A stretch of 57,714 nucleotides of DNA. It comes from DASQFD01 sp035633255 (lineage in GTDB: Bacteria; Actinomycetota; Actinomycetes; Actinomycetales; Dermatophilaceae). Below, piece by piece: positions 34,734 through 45,963 of the stretch; the first letter of the stretch is position 1, and every line of letters starts with the position of its first letter. The stretch spans positions 1 through 57,714 of the forward strand of contig DASQFD010000034.1 in the NCBI GenBank assembly GCA_035633255.1. Reading direction: 5' to 3'. The notes under the pieces were generated by a model that did no database searches, was not told the origin of the DNA, and saw only the letters and a list, made by a program, of their open reading frames with translations. Both the position numbers and the translations under genes were made by a program.

Positions 34734-34739
34734 GCGGCG

Positions 34740-35762
34740 GTGGCCGACCCTCTCGCCGCCCTGCACAGGGGTTCACGCGTCGTCGTCCGGCACCGCCTGG
34801 AGGCCCCCGACCCGGTCACCGGCGCGCACCTGACCGACGTCGTGGGCGACCTGCTGGCCGTGGACGCCGAGGCGGTCACCGTGCTGACCGCGGGCGGTGC
34901 GGTGCGGGTCCCACGCGCCACCGTGGTCGCCGCCAAGGTGGTTCCGCCGCGGCCGTCCCGCCGCGGGGCGCCGCACCGCGCGGTCGCCGTCGCGGACCTG
35001 CAGCGGGTCATGGTCGACGCGTGGCCGCCGATGGAGCGCGAGCGGCTCGGCCAGTGGGTCCTGTGCGCCTCCCGCGGCTTCACCGGGCGCGGCAACTCCG
35101 CGGTGACCGTGGGCGACCCGGGCCTGCCGCTCGCGGCCGCCGTGGACCGGGTCGAGGAGTGGTATGCCGTGCGCCGCCTCCCGCCGAACCTCACCGTCGC
35201 CGGTCCGGTCGGCCGGGACCTGCGCGAGGACCCGCTCGGTGCCGAGCTGCTGGGCCGCGGCTACGCCGCCCGGGTGGCCACGCTGACCCTCACCGCCTCG
35301 ACCCGGGCGGTGCTCGCGGCGCTCGGACCGGTCGCGGCCGCTCCCGGCGCCGCCCCGCCCGGGACGCCGCCCGTCCGCGTGGGGGACGCGCTCACCGAGG
35401 CCTGGCTGACGGCATACCGGTCGTACCGGGAGGCCGACGATGTGGCCGCGCGCGCCATCCTCACCGGCTCGCCGGAGCAGTGGTTCGCGACCGTCGAGGA
35501 CGACGGGACCACGGTGGCGGTCGGCCGCCTCGCCGTCGCCCACGCGTGGGGTGGCGTCGCGGCGATGTGGGTGGCGCCGGCGCACCGGCGCCGGGGCCTG
35601 GCGCGGGCCGTGCTGGGAGCGCTCGCCGCGCGGGCCGACGTCTCGGGCGCCCGCTCGCTGCACCTGCAGGCGGACGCGGACCACACCGCGGCCCTGGCGC
35701 TGCACCGCTCGTGCGGGTTTCGCGACCACCACGCCTACACCAATGTGGTGCGGCCGCCCTGA
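34740..35762 (+). CDS. GNAT-family N-acetyltransferase
   Basis: A 340-aa protein. Its N-terminal 75 residues form an SH3-like barrel pattern (HLTDVVGDLLAVDAEAVTVLT), and the C-terminus carries a GNAT domain with the acetyl-CoA loop VAPAHRRRGLARAVLGAL and a late HRSCGFRDHHAYTNVV. This two-part plan matches actinobacterial Rv0428c-like acetyltransferases. The substrate is unknown. The GTG at 34740 coincides with the predicted transcription start. It is divergent from fdxA. Confidence 0.82.
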   Translation: MADPLAALHRGSRVVVRHRLEAPDPVTGAHLTDVVGDLLAVDAEAVTVLTAGGAVRVPRATVVAAKVVPPRPSRRGAPHRAVAVADLQRVMVDAWPPMERERLGQWVLCASRGFTGRGNSAVTVGDPGLPLAAAVDRVEEWYAVRRLPPNLTVAGPVGRDLREDPLGAELLGRGYAARVATLTLTASTRAVLAALGPVAAAPGAAPPGTPPVRVGDALTEAWLTAYRSYREADDVAARAILTGSPEQWFATVEDDGTTVAVGRLAVAHAWGGVAAMWVAPAHRRRGLARAVLGALAARADVSGARSLHLQADADHTAALALHRSCGFRDHHAYTNVVRPP

Positions 35763-35795
35763 CCGTCGCCCGGCGAGCGGGTGTTCTACTGGGCC

Positions 35796-37802
35796 ATGGC
35801 CGTCGACACCTCACCGGAGCCGCCGGCGGCGCACGCCACCGGCCGCGGGGAGGAGGAGCCGCCAGGGAGCCCGACCGCGGACCCGAACGCGGACCGGACC
35901 GAGGACCGGACCGCGGACCCAACCGAGGACCCGACGGCGGAGCGGACCAGGTGGGAGAACCTCCGGCTGCTCGCCGACCTCGTTCGCCCGCACCGGCGCA
36001 CCCTCGCGGTCGGCGTGGTGCTCGGGCTCGGCTCGACGGCCGTGGGGCTGGCCACGCCCCTCGCCGTGAAGTGGGTGCTCGACACGCTCGGGGGCCGCGG
36101 CTCGCTGTCGGGACCTGTCGGGCTGCTCCTGGGGCTGCTCGCCGTCGGCTCGGTGGCCGGGTTCGCCCAGTGGCTGCTGCTCGGGCGGCTCGCCGAGCGG
36201 GTCGTCCTCGACGTGCGGCTGCTGCTGCTCGGCCGGTTCGTGCGGGGCGTCCTCGGGGACGTCCAGCGGCACGCGCCCGGCGAGCTGGTCTCGCGGGTCA
36301 CCAGCGACACGGTGCTGCTGCGGCAGGCGGCGTCGTTCAGCGCGGTGCAGATCGTCAACGGGGTCGTCGCGTTCGTCGGGACGGTCGTGCTCATGGCGGT
36401 CCTCGACGTGCAGCTGCTGCTGACGACGCTGGTCTGCGTGGGAGGGATCGTCGCCATGATGGCGCTCCTCATGCCGAGGATCGCCCGGGCGGAGCGGTCG
36501 GCGCAGGACTCCCTCGGGCGGCTCGGCGGTGGGCTCGAGGGCAGCATGCGAGCGCTGCGCACGGTCAAGGCCGCCGGCGCCGAGGACCGCCAGGTCGCGG
36601 ACCTCGCGAGGTCGGCCGAGGACGCCCGCCGGCACAGCCTGGACGCCGTGCAGACGACGGCGGTGGTGTGGACGGTCGCCGGCGTCGGGATCCAGCTCGC
36701 GGTCATCGCCATCCTCGCGATCGGCGCATGGCGGGTGGGGCAGGGCGACCTCGCCGTCTCGACGCTGGTGGCGTTCCTGCTCTACGTCTTCGCGCTCATG
36801 GACCCGATCTCCACCCTCACCTCGTCGGTGCGCCAGCTTCAGTCCGGCCTGGCGGCGGCGGCCCGGATCCGGGACACCGAGGCGGTGCGGGTCGAGGACC
36901 CCGGTCCTCCCGCGGAGCGCGCCGGCCCACCACCGGGGCCGGTCGCCACGCCGGTCGCCGCCATCGACCGGGCCGCGTCCGAGCCGGGCCGGGCCGACGC
37001 AGGCCCAGGGGACGGGGGTGCGCTGCTGGTCGTCGACGACGTGTCCTTCACGTATGCCGGTGCGCCGGCCCCCACCCTGCGCAACCTGTCCTTCGTGGTG
37101 CCCCGTCACGGCCACGTCGCCCTCGTCGGCCCCTCCGGTGCCGGCAAGACGACGACGATGTCGCTGCTGCTGCGGTTCATGGAGCCGGACTCCGGAGCGA
37201 TCCTCCTCGACGGGGTGCCCTACGACCGGCTGGGCCTGCGGGCGACCCGGTCCCGGATGGCCTACGTGGAGCAGGAGAGCCCGCTCGTCGGCGGGACCCT
37301 GCGCGAGAACCTCGTCCTGCGGCACCCCGACGCGAGCGAGCAGGAGATCTGGGCGGCGCTGCGCGCCGTGCGGCTCGCCGACGTCGTGGCGGGCCTGGCG
37401 GACGGGCTGGACACACCGCTGCTCGCCACCGACCTCTCCGGCGGCGAGCGGCAGCGGGTCGCCCTGGCGAGAGCCGTCGTGCGGCTGCCGGAGCTGCTGC
37501 TCCTCGACGAGGCGACCGCCCAGCTCGACGGGCTGACCGAGGCCGCCGTCCACGACGTCATCGCCCGGGTGGCGGCGCAGGGCGCGGTGCTGACCATCGC
37601 GCACCGGCTCTCCACCGTGGTCGATGCCGACGAGATCCTGCTGCTCGACGGTGGCGGGCTCCGGGCCCGTGGGACGCACGGCGAGCTGCTCGCCGTGGAT
37701 GAGATGTACCGCGAGCTCGTCCGGGCGCTGCGGATCCACACCCCGGAGGGCGGGGCCACGCCGGTCCCCGAGCCCGCCGGAGAAACAGGAGCGACGACGT
37801 GA
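35796..37802 (+). CDS. ABC exporter (fused membrane and ATPase domains)
   Basis: Half-transporter of 668 aa expected to dimerise in the inner membrane. An acidic, Thr/Asp/Pro repeat-rich N-terminus (about residues 10-50) precedes six membrane segments (about 65-330). The ATPase has Walker A GPSGAGKTT, signature LSGGERQ, Walker B LLLLDEATA and the switch IAHRLST. Cargo is unknown. Start ATG 35796 is preferred because TCTACT lies five bases upstream; GTG at 35781 is possible. Its stop overlaps the next gene by four bases. Confidence 0.88.
   Translation: MAVDTSPEPPAAHATGRGEEEPPGSPTADPNADRTEDRTADPTEDPTAERTRWENLRLLADLVRPHRRTLAVGVVLGLGSTAVGLATPLAVKWVLDTLGGRGSLSGPVGLLLGLLAVGSVAGFAQWLLLGRLAERVVLDVRLLLLGRFVRGVLGDVQRHAPGELVSRVTSDTVLLRQAASFSAVQIVNGVVAFVGTVVLMAVLDVQLLLTTLVCVGGIVAMMALLMPRIARAERSAQDSLGRLGGGLEGSMRALRTVKAAGAEDRQVADLARSAEDARRHSLDAVQTTAVVWTVAGVGIQLAVIAILAIGAWRVGQGDLAVSTLVAFLLYVFALMDPISTLTSSVRQLQSGLAAAARIRDTEAVRVEDPGPPAERAGPPPGPVATPVAAIDRAASEPGRADAGPGDGGALLVVDDVSFTYAGAPAPTLRNLSFVVPRHGHVALVGPSGAGKTTTMSLLLRFMEPDSGAILLDGVPYDRLGLRATRSRMAYVEQESPLVGGTLRENLVLRHPDASEQEIWAALRAVRLADVVAGLADGLDTPLLATDLSGGERQRVALARAVVRLPELLLLDEATAQLDGLTEAAVHDVIARVAAQGAVLTIAHRLSTVVDADEILLLDGGGLRARGTHGELLAVDEMYRELVRALRIHTPEGGATPVPEPAGETGATT
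35871..35949 (+). repeat. Degenerate repeat encoding the exporter's acidic N-terminus
   Basis: Variants of GGACCGCGGACC / GGACCGAGGACC recur through this stretch, encoding alternating Asp/Glu-Pro/Arg-Thr units. Confidence 0.6.
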
Positions 37803-39061
37803 GCGACCTCGGCCAGCTGGACCTCGACCGGATGCTAGAGGCGCACGTGCGCCTCGAGCTCGACCGCTGGACGGGGGGAGGGCTGGAGGGCACGGTGCGC
37901 GAGCAGGTCGACGCGGTGTTCGGGTGGCTCGGCGGGGTCCGGCTCGCCGACGTGGTGCCGGCCGCGGAGACGGCGAGCGCCCTGGCCGCCGTCGCCGACG
38001 AGCTGCCCGTGACCGACGAGCTCGTCACGCTCGTCACGGAGGCGGTGGCCGCCGGGCACGCCCTGCTCAGCGGGCACGAGGGGACGGTCGGGGCCCTGGT
38101 GAGCGAGGAGGAGGTCGAGGCCACGCTCACCCTCGTGGTGGGCATGGACGACGCGCGACGCGAGATCCTCGACGTCGTCACGACGAGCCAGGCCTACACC
38201 GAGCTCGTCGCGCACGTGGTGTACCTCGGCCTGAAGAGCTACGTCCTGACCGAGAACGTCCTGGCGCGCAAGATCCCCGGGGCCTCCTCGCTCGTCCGCC
38301 TCGGGCAGCGCGGGCTGAACTCGGCCGCCCCGAAGCTCGAGGGGAACGTCGACCGGCAGCTCACCGCCTTCGTGCAGGCCAACATCAGCGAGACCCTCCG
38401 GGACACCCGCCGCTACCTCGACGTCACGCTGGACGCCGAGCGCCTGAGGGCGCTGGGCGACGACGTCTGGGCGGCGCTCATCGGGCGCACGCTGGGCTCG
38501 CTCACCTCTCCGGTCGACAGCACCGACCTGCAGGCGTTCGTGGCTCGGGTGGGGCCGGTCGCCGCGCAGGTGCGCGACTCCGGCCTGCTCGGGGACCTCG
38601 TGGAGACGGGGGCGGTCCGGGTGCTGGAACGGCACGCCGACCGGCCCGTGGCGGAGGTCCTGGCCGCCCTCGGCCTGGAGCCGGAGCGCCTGGCCGGCGA
38701 CGTGGTGGCGCTGCTGCGCCCGGCGCTCGACCAGGCCGCCGCCACCGGCTTCCTGGAGGCCCGCGTCCGCGCCTCGCTGGAGCCCTTCTACGCCGCCCTG
38801 CCGGGCCTGCTCGAGAAGTCCCCCACCCCGGGGAGGGCCCGGGCGGCCACCGGCTCGGACGTCAGGACCGCCCGGAAGCGGGCGGCGTCGACGAAGTCCG
38901 CCGCGCAGAAGGCGGGCCCGACCAAGGCGGCGCCGAGCAAGGCGGCGCCGAGCAAGGCGGCGCCGAAGAAGGCGGCCACCAAGGCGGCGGCGGCCAAGGC
39001 GGCAAAGAAGGCGGCGCCGGCCAAGGGGGGTGCCGCCACGAGGGCACGCAAGGGTGGCTGA
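37799..39061 (+). CDS. Helical protein with histone-like Lys/Ala tail, unknown function
   Basis: A 420-aa protein I cannot name. The first 350 residues look all-helical and soluble (LDRMLEAHVRLELDRW, YTELVAHVVYLGLKSYV, VQANISETLRDTRRYLDV). The last 65 or so are a Lys/Ala/Pro tail (TKAAPSKAAPSKAAPKK and similar) like that of histone H1 or mycobacterial HupB, suggesting DNA or polyanion binding. GTG at 37799 overlaps the ABC exporter stop (GTGA), so the two proteins are co-expressed. The tail is encoded by a 15-bp repeat. Confidence 0.72.
   Translation: MSDLGQLDLDRMLEAHVRLELDRWTGGGLEGTVREQVDAVFGWLGGVRLADVVPAAETASALAAVADELPVTDELVTLVTEAVAAGHALLSGHEGTVGALVSEEEVEATLTLVVGMDDARREILDVVTTSQAYTELVAHVVYLGLKSYVLTENVLARKIPGASSLVRLGQRGLNSAAPKLEGNVDRQLTAFVQANISETLRDTRRYLDVTLDAERLRALGDDVWAALIGRTLGSLTSPVDSTDLQAFVARVGPVAAQVRDSGLLGDLVETGAVRVLERHADRPVAEVLAALGLEPERLAGDVVALLRPALDQAAATGFLEARVRASLEPFYAALPGLLEKSPTPGRARAATGSDVRTARKRAASTKSAAQKAGPTKAAPSKAAPSKAAPKKAATKAAAAKAAKKAAPAKGGAATRARKGG
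38923..38967 (+). repeat. 15-bp x 3 repeat in the Lys/Ala tail
   Basis: CAAGGCGGCGCCGAG repeats three times, the last with one change. It encodes KAAPS units and is followed by more degenerate copies. Confidence 0.85.
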
Positions 39062-39138
39062 CCGCCTCGGGGGGACCCGGCACACCGGCGGAGGCCCGGG
39101 TCACGAGTACCTGACGCCGCGGGCGGCCCCTGCGGCGG

Positions 39139-39161
39139 GACGGCGGGGTCGCCCCGCCGTC
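39139..39161. terminator. 10-bp stem hairpin between convergent genes
   Basis: GACGGCGGGG-TCG-CCCCGCCGTC is a perfect 10-bp stem with a 3-nt loop. It abuts the VanW stop codon at 39160 and lies 78 bases past the Lys/Ala protein gene. Confidence 0.6.
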
Positions 39162-40875
39162 ACTGCGGGTTGGTGCAGGTGACGTCGTCCTCGGGGATGT
39201 AGCGGGTGAAGAACCGCTCGGTCGAGACGACCGTGCCGTCCTGCCTCATGGTCCGCGTCACGGTGACGTCGAAGCCGACCGAGGGTGACTGCGGCACGCA
39301 GCCCGGGCTGTCGTCGCGGATGACCTTGGGCTGGACGATGTTGGTCCTCGCGCTCTTGGTCGCGGTGACGTCGAAGGTCTTGGTGCCGTACATGCTCACG
39401 GTGATGGCGCGGTCGGTCGCGGTGGCCTTGATCAGCACGCCGCCCCTGGTCGTGTTGACCCACTTCTGGTCCACGGCGGGCCACGACACCGTCGCCTCCC
39501 GTCCCTCCGGGTAGCGGGAGATGTAGAAGGAGTGCGGCTTGTAGGTCAGGAAGCGCATGCCGGCGAAGAACGCCGCGTTGAACGTCGTCGTCGACACCTG
39601 GGAGACGCCGCCGCCGTAGTCCTTGACCAGCCGGCCACCGTTGATGACCGGCGCCTCCCGGTACCCCTTGGCGGGCGTCCGCTCGCCGAGCACCTCGTTG
39701 AGGCTGAAGGTCTCGCCGGGCCCGACGTAGGTGCCGTCGAGGGTCCGGGCGGCGGTCCTGATGTTGGTCACCCGGCCTTCGACGAAGGGGTAGTACGTCG
39801 TGAAGGTCGAGATCTGGCCCTTCGGCAGGGTCGCCTTGGCCTCCGCCGTCGTGAGCCTGGGCTGCACCACCTTCGTGGTCACGGTCGCGGTCCGGTCCGT
39901 CGCGGTCAGGGCCTTGGTGACCGGCTCGACCACCGAGGCGTCGACGATGGCCACGCCGGTGCGCGACGGGGTCACCGACGGCTGGCCGTTGGCGAAGCGG
40001 ACCTTCGCGCTGACGGCCTCCTGCTCCACCCCCGCCGCGTCGGCCGCGTCGCGAACGGCGTCGAGCAGCTTCTCGTCGTCGACCCGCGGGGTGATCCGAC
40101 CGTCCTTGGCCGGGAAGCTCAGGGTCCTCGCGATGGCCGCGGCGCTCACCTCGAAGCTCTTCTCGCCGGCGCGGACGGTCACCGGGCCGGACACCGCCTT
40201 CTGCGCGAACTCGGTCCGCACCCGTTCCACCTCCGCCGCGCTGACCCGGGGCGGCACCGGCGCGGTCACCGCCGGCACCGGCTCCACCGTGGGCCAGCGC
40301 TCCGCGACCTCGGCGGCGGTCGCGTCCACGTCGACGGACCGGCCGAGGACCGGCTGCTTGACGCGCACCGTGCCGCCGGACACCGAGATGGACCCCTCGG
40401 CGACCGCGACGCGCAGCGTGGGCGCCGCCTTGTCGACGGCCGCGCGCAGGGCCTCGTCGTCGACCTTCACGACGAGGTCACGCTCCGAGCCGCCACGCCA
40501 CCGGGCCGCCAGGTCGGCCGGGTCGGCCGTGAAGCCGGTGAGCCCGTCGACCGACGCCGCGGCGTCGATCCCCAGCCCGGCGTCGGCGGGGTCGAGCTCG
40601 ACGCGCTCCTTCCCGGCGGTCAGCCGCACCGGGCGCGTCGCGAGGTCCGCCGTCGCGGCCTCGACGGCCTCGAGCGCGGCCGCGCCGTCCAGCCCACCGA
40701 CGTCGACCCCGCCCACCGTCGTCCCGGTGGGCACCCGCCCGGAGGACCAGGCGGCCAGCCCGAGGTACCCGGCCGCCGCGACGACGAGGACGACCAGGGT
40801 GACGAGCAGCGCGCGCCGCCCGCGGCGGGTGCCGCGGCCGACGCCGTCGTGGTCGGGTGGTGCGGTGGTGGTCAT
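39160..40875 (-). CDS. VanW-family cell-wall protein with PG-binding-4 domains
   Basis: A 571-aa membrane-anchored protein: a short cytosolic tail, one membrane helix (ALLVTLVVLVVAAAGYLGLAAW), two PG_binding_4-type repeats (TVGGVDVGGLDGAAALEAVE; RVSAAEVERVRTEFAQ), then a VanW domain (FSLNEVLGERTPAKGYREAPV, GGGVSQVSTTTFNAAF) and a beta C-terminus with two Cys. VanW proteins accompany glycopeptide resistance or peptidoglycan modification; activity is undefined. ATG at 40875 overlaps the flavin-reductase stop. It is the last gene of the typA operon. Confidence 0.87.
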   Translation of the reverse strand: MTTTAPPDHDGVGRGTRRGRRALLVTLVVLVVAAAGYLGLAAWSSGRVPTGTTVGGVDVGGLDGAAALEAVEAATADLATRPVRLTAGKERVELDPADAGLGIDAAASVDGLTGFTADPADLAARWRGGSERDLVVKVDDEALRAAVDKAAPTLRVAVAEGSISVSGGTVRVKQPVLGRSVDVDATAAEVAERWPTVEPVPAVTAPVPPRVSAAEVERVRTEFAQKAVSGPVTVRAGEKSFEVSAAAIARTLSFPAKDGRITPRVDDEKLLDAVRDAADAAGVEQEAVSAKVRFANGQPSVTPSRTGVAIVDASVVEPVTKALTATDRTATVTTKVVQPRLTTAEAKATLPKGQISTFTTYYPFVEGRVTNIRTAARTLDGTYVGPGETFSLNEVLGERTPAKGYREAPVINGGRLVKDYGGGVSQVSTTTFNAAFFAGMRFLTYKPHSFYISRYPEGREATVSWPAVDQKWVNTTRGGVLIKATATDRAITVSMYGTKTFDVTATKSARTNIVQPKVIRDDSPGCVPQSPSVGFDVTVTRTMRQDGTVVSTERFFTRYIPEDDVTCTNPQ

Positions 40876-41369
40876 GGGAGGCTCCCGTACTGGCCGCGGT
40901 AGTAGACCAGCGCCGGCCCCACGGTGTCCGGCAGGGCGAGGCCGACGACATCGGCCACGACGATGGTGTGGTCCCCCGCGGTGTGCGCGTCCCGGACCCG
41001 GCACTCCAGGGCGGCGAGCGCGCCGTCGAGCAGCGGGGACCCCGTGACCGGACCGTCCGTGTGCCCCACGTGGTCGAGCTGCCCGTGCAGCGGCCGGCCC
41101 CGGGTCGCGAACCAGTCGGCGACGGGGCGCTGGTCGGCACCGAGCACGCTCACCCCGAACACGGCGGCGTCGAGCACGGCGTCGTGGAAGCGCGCCTCCT
41201 GCTCCACCGACACCAGGACGAGCAGCGGGTCGAGCGACACGCTGGTCAGGGTGTCCGCCGTCATCGCATGGGCGTGGCCCCCGGACCGGGTGGTGAGCAC
41301 CGTGACGCCGGTCGCCCACCGCCCCATGGCCCGGCGGAACCGCGCCGGGTCGACCTCGCCGCCGGTCAC
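40872..41369 (-). CDS. Flavin reductase-like FMN-binding protein
   Basis: A 165-aa split-barrel flavoprotein. The pattern ARFRRAMGRWATGVTVLTT, HAMTADTLTSVSLDPLLVLVSV and the C-terminal LVYYRGQYGSL are typical of the HpaC/flavin-reductase family, which supplies reduced FMN to monooxygenases or acts directly. No partner oxygenase is near. GTG at 41369 overlaps mshB by four bases and its stop overlaps vanW. Confidence 0.85.
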   Translation of the reverse strand: MTGGEVDPARFRRAMGRWATGVTVLTTRSGGHAHAMTADTLTSVSLDPLLVLVSVEQEARFHDAVLDAAVFGVSVLGADQRPVADWFATRGRPLHGQLDHVGHTDGPVTGSPLLDGALAALECRVRDAHTAGDHTIVVADVVGLALPDTVGPALVYYRGQYGSLP

Positions 41370-42283
41370 CGTGCCCCTCCGTCGAGCAGGTCCGGGCGGG
41401 CGGCCGGGTCGACACCGGCCGGGTCGACGCCGGCCGTCGGCGGGACGACCCGCCCGGTCCGGGGGTCGAGCCGGGCGAACCCCTCGCGCCCGGGCAGCCG
41501 GCCGGCGACGTGGTTGGACAGCGCGAACCACCCGTCCCGCGCGACCACCTGGGTCGCGTGGGCTGCCAGCGCCGCCACCTGCGCGGCCACCGCTGCCGGG
41601 TCGATGACCACCGCGCCGACGAGCGGGTCGTCCACGACCGACGGCGGGTACGGCTCGTCGGCCGCCGGGACCAGCCAGCCCGCCCCCCTGGGGACGTGCT
41701 CGGCGAGCCAGCGCCGGTCCTCCCGCGCCCACGAGGCCGGCGTGCACACGGCATACAGGGGTGGCGGCCCGGGGAGCGCGGCGACCGCGCGGACCGTCGC
41801 CTCGTGGACGCGGACGTGGTCCGGGTGCCGGTACCCGCCCTCGCGGTCGTAGGTGACCACCAGGTCCGGCCGCAGCGCCTCGACGACGTCCCGGACCCGC
41901 GCCGCCACCTCCCCGAGCGGCGCGCCGACGAGCGCCCGCGGGTGCGTGGCGCTCGGCGCGCCCGCCATGCCCGAGTCCCGGTATGCCGTGCCCGCGCCGG
42001 TGCCGGGGCGGCCGGGAGCCGCCCGGAGCAGGTGGCCGCTCGCCCCCAGCGCGGCCAGCGCCGCGGCCAGCTCGTCGCGGCGGTGCTCGGCCAGCGGGTC
42101 ACCGGGAGCCCCCTGCAGGTGCGCGAGGTGCCCGGGGATGACCTCACCCTCCTCGCCGAGCGTGCAGGTGAGCACGTGGGCCTCCACCCCGCGGCGGCCC
42201 GCCGCGGCCAGGAGCACACCCGTGGCGAGCGTCTCGTCGTCGGGGTGGGCGTGGACGGCGAGAAGCCGCCGCACGGGCGTCAC
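41366..42283 (-). CDS. mshB: Mycothiol synthesis deacetylase MshB
   Basis: Zinc hydrolase of 305 aa that deacetylates GlcNAc-inositol during mycothiol synthesis. Zinc ligands lie in AVHAHPDDET and YRHPDHVRVHE. MshB-type signatures CTLGEEGEVIP, YRDSGMAG and VTYDREGGYRHPDH distinguish it from generic LmbE proteins such as the one at 4679-5413. GTG at 42283 overlaps the lipoprotein gene. The typA/LpqW-like/mshB grouping is shared with mycobacteria, there separated by insertions. Confidence 0.92.
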   Translation of the reverse strand: MTPVRRLLAVHAHPDDETLATGVLLAAAGRRGVEAHVLTCTLGEEGEVIPGHLAHLQGAPGDPLAEHRRDELAAALAALGASGHLLRAAPGRPGTGAGTAYRDSGMAGAPSATHPRALVGAPLGEVAARVRDVVEALRPDLVVTYDREGGYRHPDHVRVHEATVRAVAALPGPPPLYAVCTPASWAREDRRWLAEHVPRGAGWLVPAADEPYPPSVVDDPLVGAVVIDPAAVAAQVAALAAHATQVVARDGWFALSNHVAGRLPGREGFARLDPRTGRVVPPTAGVDPAGVDPAARPDLLDGGAR

Positions 42284-44048
42284 TGCTGCACCGCGATGTC
42301 GGCGAACTCGACGACGCCGCCGAGCACCTCGTTGCCGCTCAGGTTCCGCACGTCGCTCCCGGCGAGGTAGAGCGCCCGCTGCTCGGCCAGCGCCACGTAG
42401 GCACCCTGCCGCAGCAGTCCCTGGTCGATCCGCGCCCATGCCGCATCCCGCCGGGCGGGGTCCGCGACCGCACCGGCCGCCGCCATCGCCCGGGTCACGG
42501 CGGGGTCGGCGAAGTACCCGTAGTCCCGCCCCGGACCGGCCGCGGTGAGGTTGATCGAGCTGTCGAAGAGCGCCGGCAGCACGGTGGAGGCCGAGGCCCA
42601 CGCCGGGGCCCAGTTGGACCAGAAGACGTCGTAGCGGTCCTTGGCCTCCGGGCGCGCGATCCGGGTGAAGTAGTCGTCCTCGACCGGCTCGAGCTCCGGG
42701 GCGAAACCCGCCTCGGTCCAGCCCGCCGCGAGCGCCGCCATCGCCTTGTCGGCGCTCTCCCCCGCCCGGTAGGCGACCCGGATCGCGACGGGGGGCTTCA
42801 GCCCGGCCTGCTGGAGCAGGGCCCGCGCCTGCTCCGGGTCCCCCCCGGGGCCCGCGCCGACCGGGTCCTCCTCGTGCGACCCCGGCAGCGCGGAGGGGAG
42901 GAGGGAGGGGGCCGGCGCGGCCGCGGTGCTGGCCCCCAGCGCGGTGACGTATGCCGTGCGGTTGGTCGCCGCGGCCAGCGCCACCCGCGCCTGCGGCCTC
43001 GCGAAGACGGCGCTCGAGACGTTGGGCACGACGTAGTCGACGAGCCCGGTGAGCGGGTTGACCGAGCGCTGGCGCAGCGCCTCGGCGGCCATGACCTGCT
43101 GCTGGATGGCCGGAGGTGCGGAGCTGAGCGAGACCGAGCGCCGGCCGGCCTCGCCGTCGCCCATGAGCTGGGAGGCGATCCACTGGGTCTCCCGGCCCTC
43201 CTCGTGGCGGATGGCGTCCGGGTAGGCCTTGCGGATCGGGTCGCTCTCGGCCCGCCACGCGGGGTTGCGCACCCACGTGCCCCCCTTGGACGCCTGCCAC
43301 GGCTCCTCCAGCCGGTAGGGGCCGGTGGAGAGGACGTCGTAGGCGCCGTCCGCGCCCCGGTCCCGGTCCTTCTTGTACGGCCCGAAGGCGGGCAGCGAGA
43401 CCATCGCGCCGAAGTCCGCGACCGGGGACGCGAGGGTGAGGACGATCGTCCGCCCGGTGCACCGGACGGCCCGCTCGAAGGCCGCCCGGCCGGCCTCGGC
43501 CGCCTTGCCGGTGGCGTACGGACCGGCATACGCGCTGCGGCCGTCCGGCTGCTTGGGGATGGCGAGGACGGCGAGGGCGTCCGTGGAGCCGCCGGTGATG
43601 GCGTCCGTGGCGAACGTCCGGGAGATGCCGTAGCGGACGTCCTCGCAGGTGACCGGGCTCCCGTCCTCCCACGCGACCCCGTCCCGCAGGGTGAAGGACC
43701 ACTGCCTCAGGTCGCCGCTGGGTCGGCCGGTGTCGGTGGCGAGGTCCCCGACGAGGCGGGACTGCTCCGCGGGCTCGGTGCTCGGCGCGTAGGCGGTCAG
43801 CGTGCGGGCGAACACCCGCCCGGCGAAGGCCAGGTCGTCGCGCGAGCCGATGCGCTGGGGGTCCCAGGCGAGCACCGGCCCCAGCGAGAGGGCGGCGACG
43901 GTGCCGCCGGCCGTCTCGGTGCGGGCCTCCGCCGCGACCCGGGTGGACTCCTCCGCCGGCTCGCCGCCTCCGGAGCACGCGGCCGTCCCGGCGAGGAGGG
44001 TCGCCGCCGCCAGGACCATCGGGAGCGGCCGGCGGGGGCCGCGCCGCG

Positions 44049-44052
<4 letters not shown>
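42280..44052 (-). CDS. Family 5 substrate-binding-like lipoprotein (LpqW-like)
   Basis: A 590-aa secreted lipoprotein with signal PLPMVLAAATLLAGTAAC (lipobox Cys near residue 27) and an SBP_bac_5 fold (WSFTLRDGVAWEDGSPVTCEDVRYGI; VFWSNWAPAWASASTVL). It lies between typA and mshB with four-base overlaps on both sides and no permease or ATPase nearby. The same neighbourhood carries lpqW in mycobacteria, a binding-protein-like lipoprotein that controls phosphatidylinositol mannoside/lipoarabinomannan synthesis and not import. I infer an LpqW-type regulatory role; a stray peptide-binding protein is the alternative. Confidence 0.8.
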
Positions 44053-45950
<1,898 letters not shown>

Positions 45951-45963
45951 GCCTTCCAGTGTC

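Noticed and set aside
34643..37702. 1019-codon plus-strand frame across the GNAT and ABC genes
   Set aside because: Extremely Arg/Gly/Ala-rich and motif-free; it is the +1 shadow of two real genes and crosses the divergent promoter.
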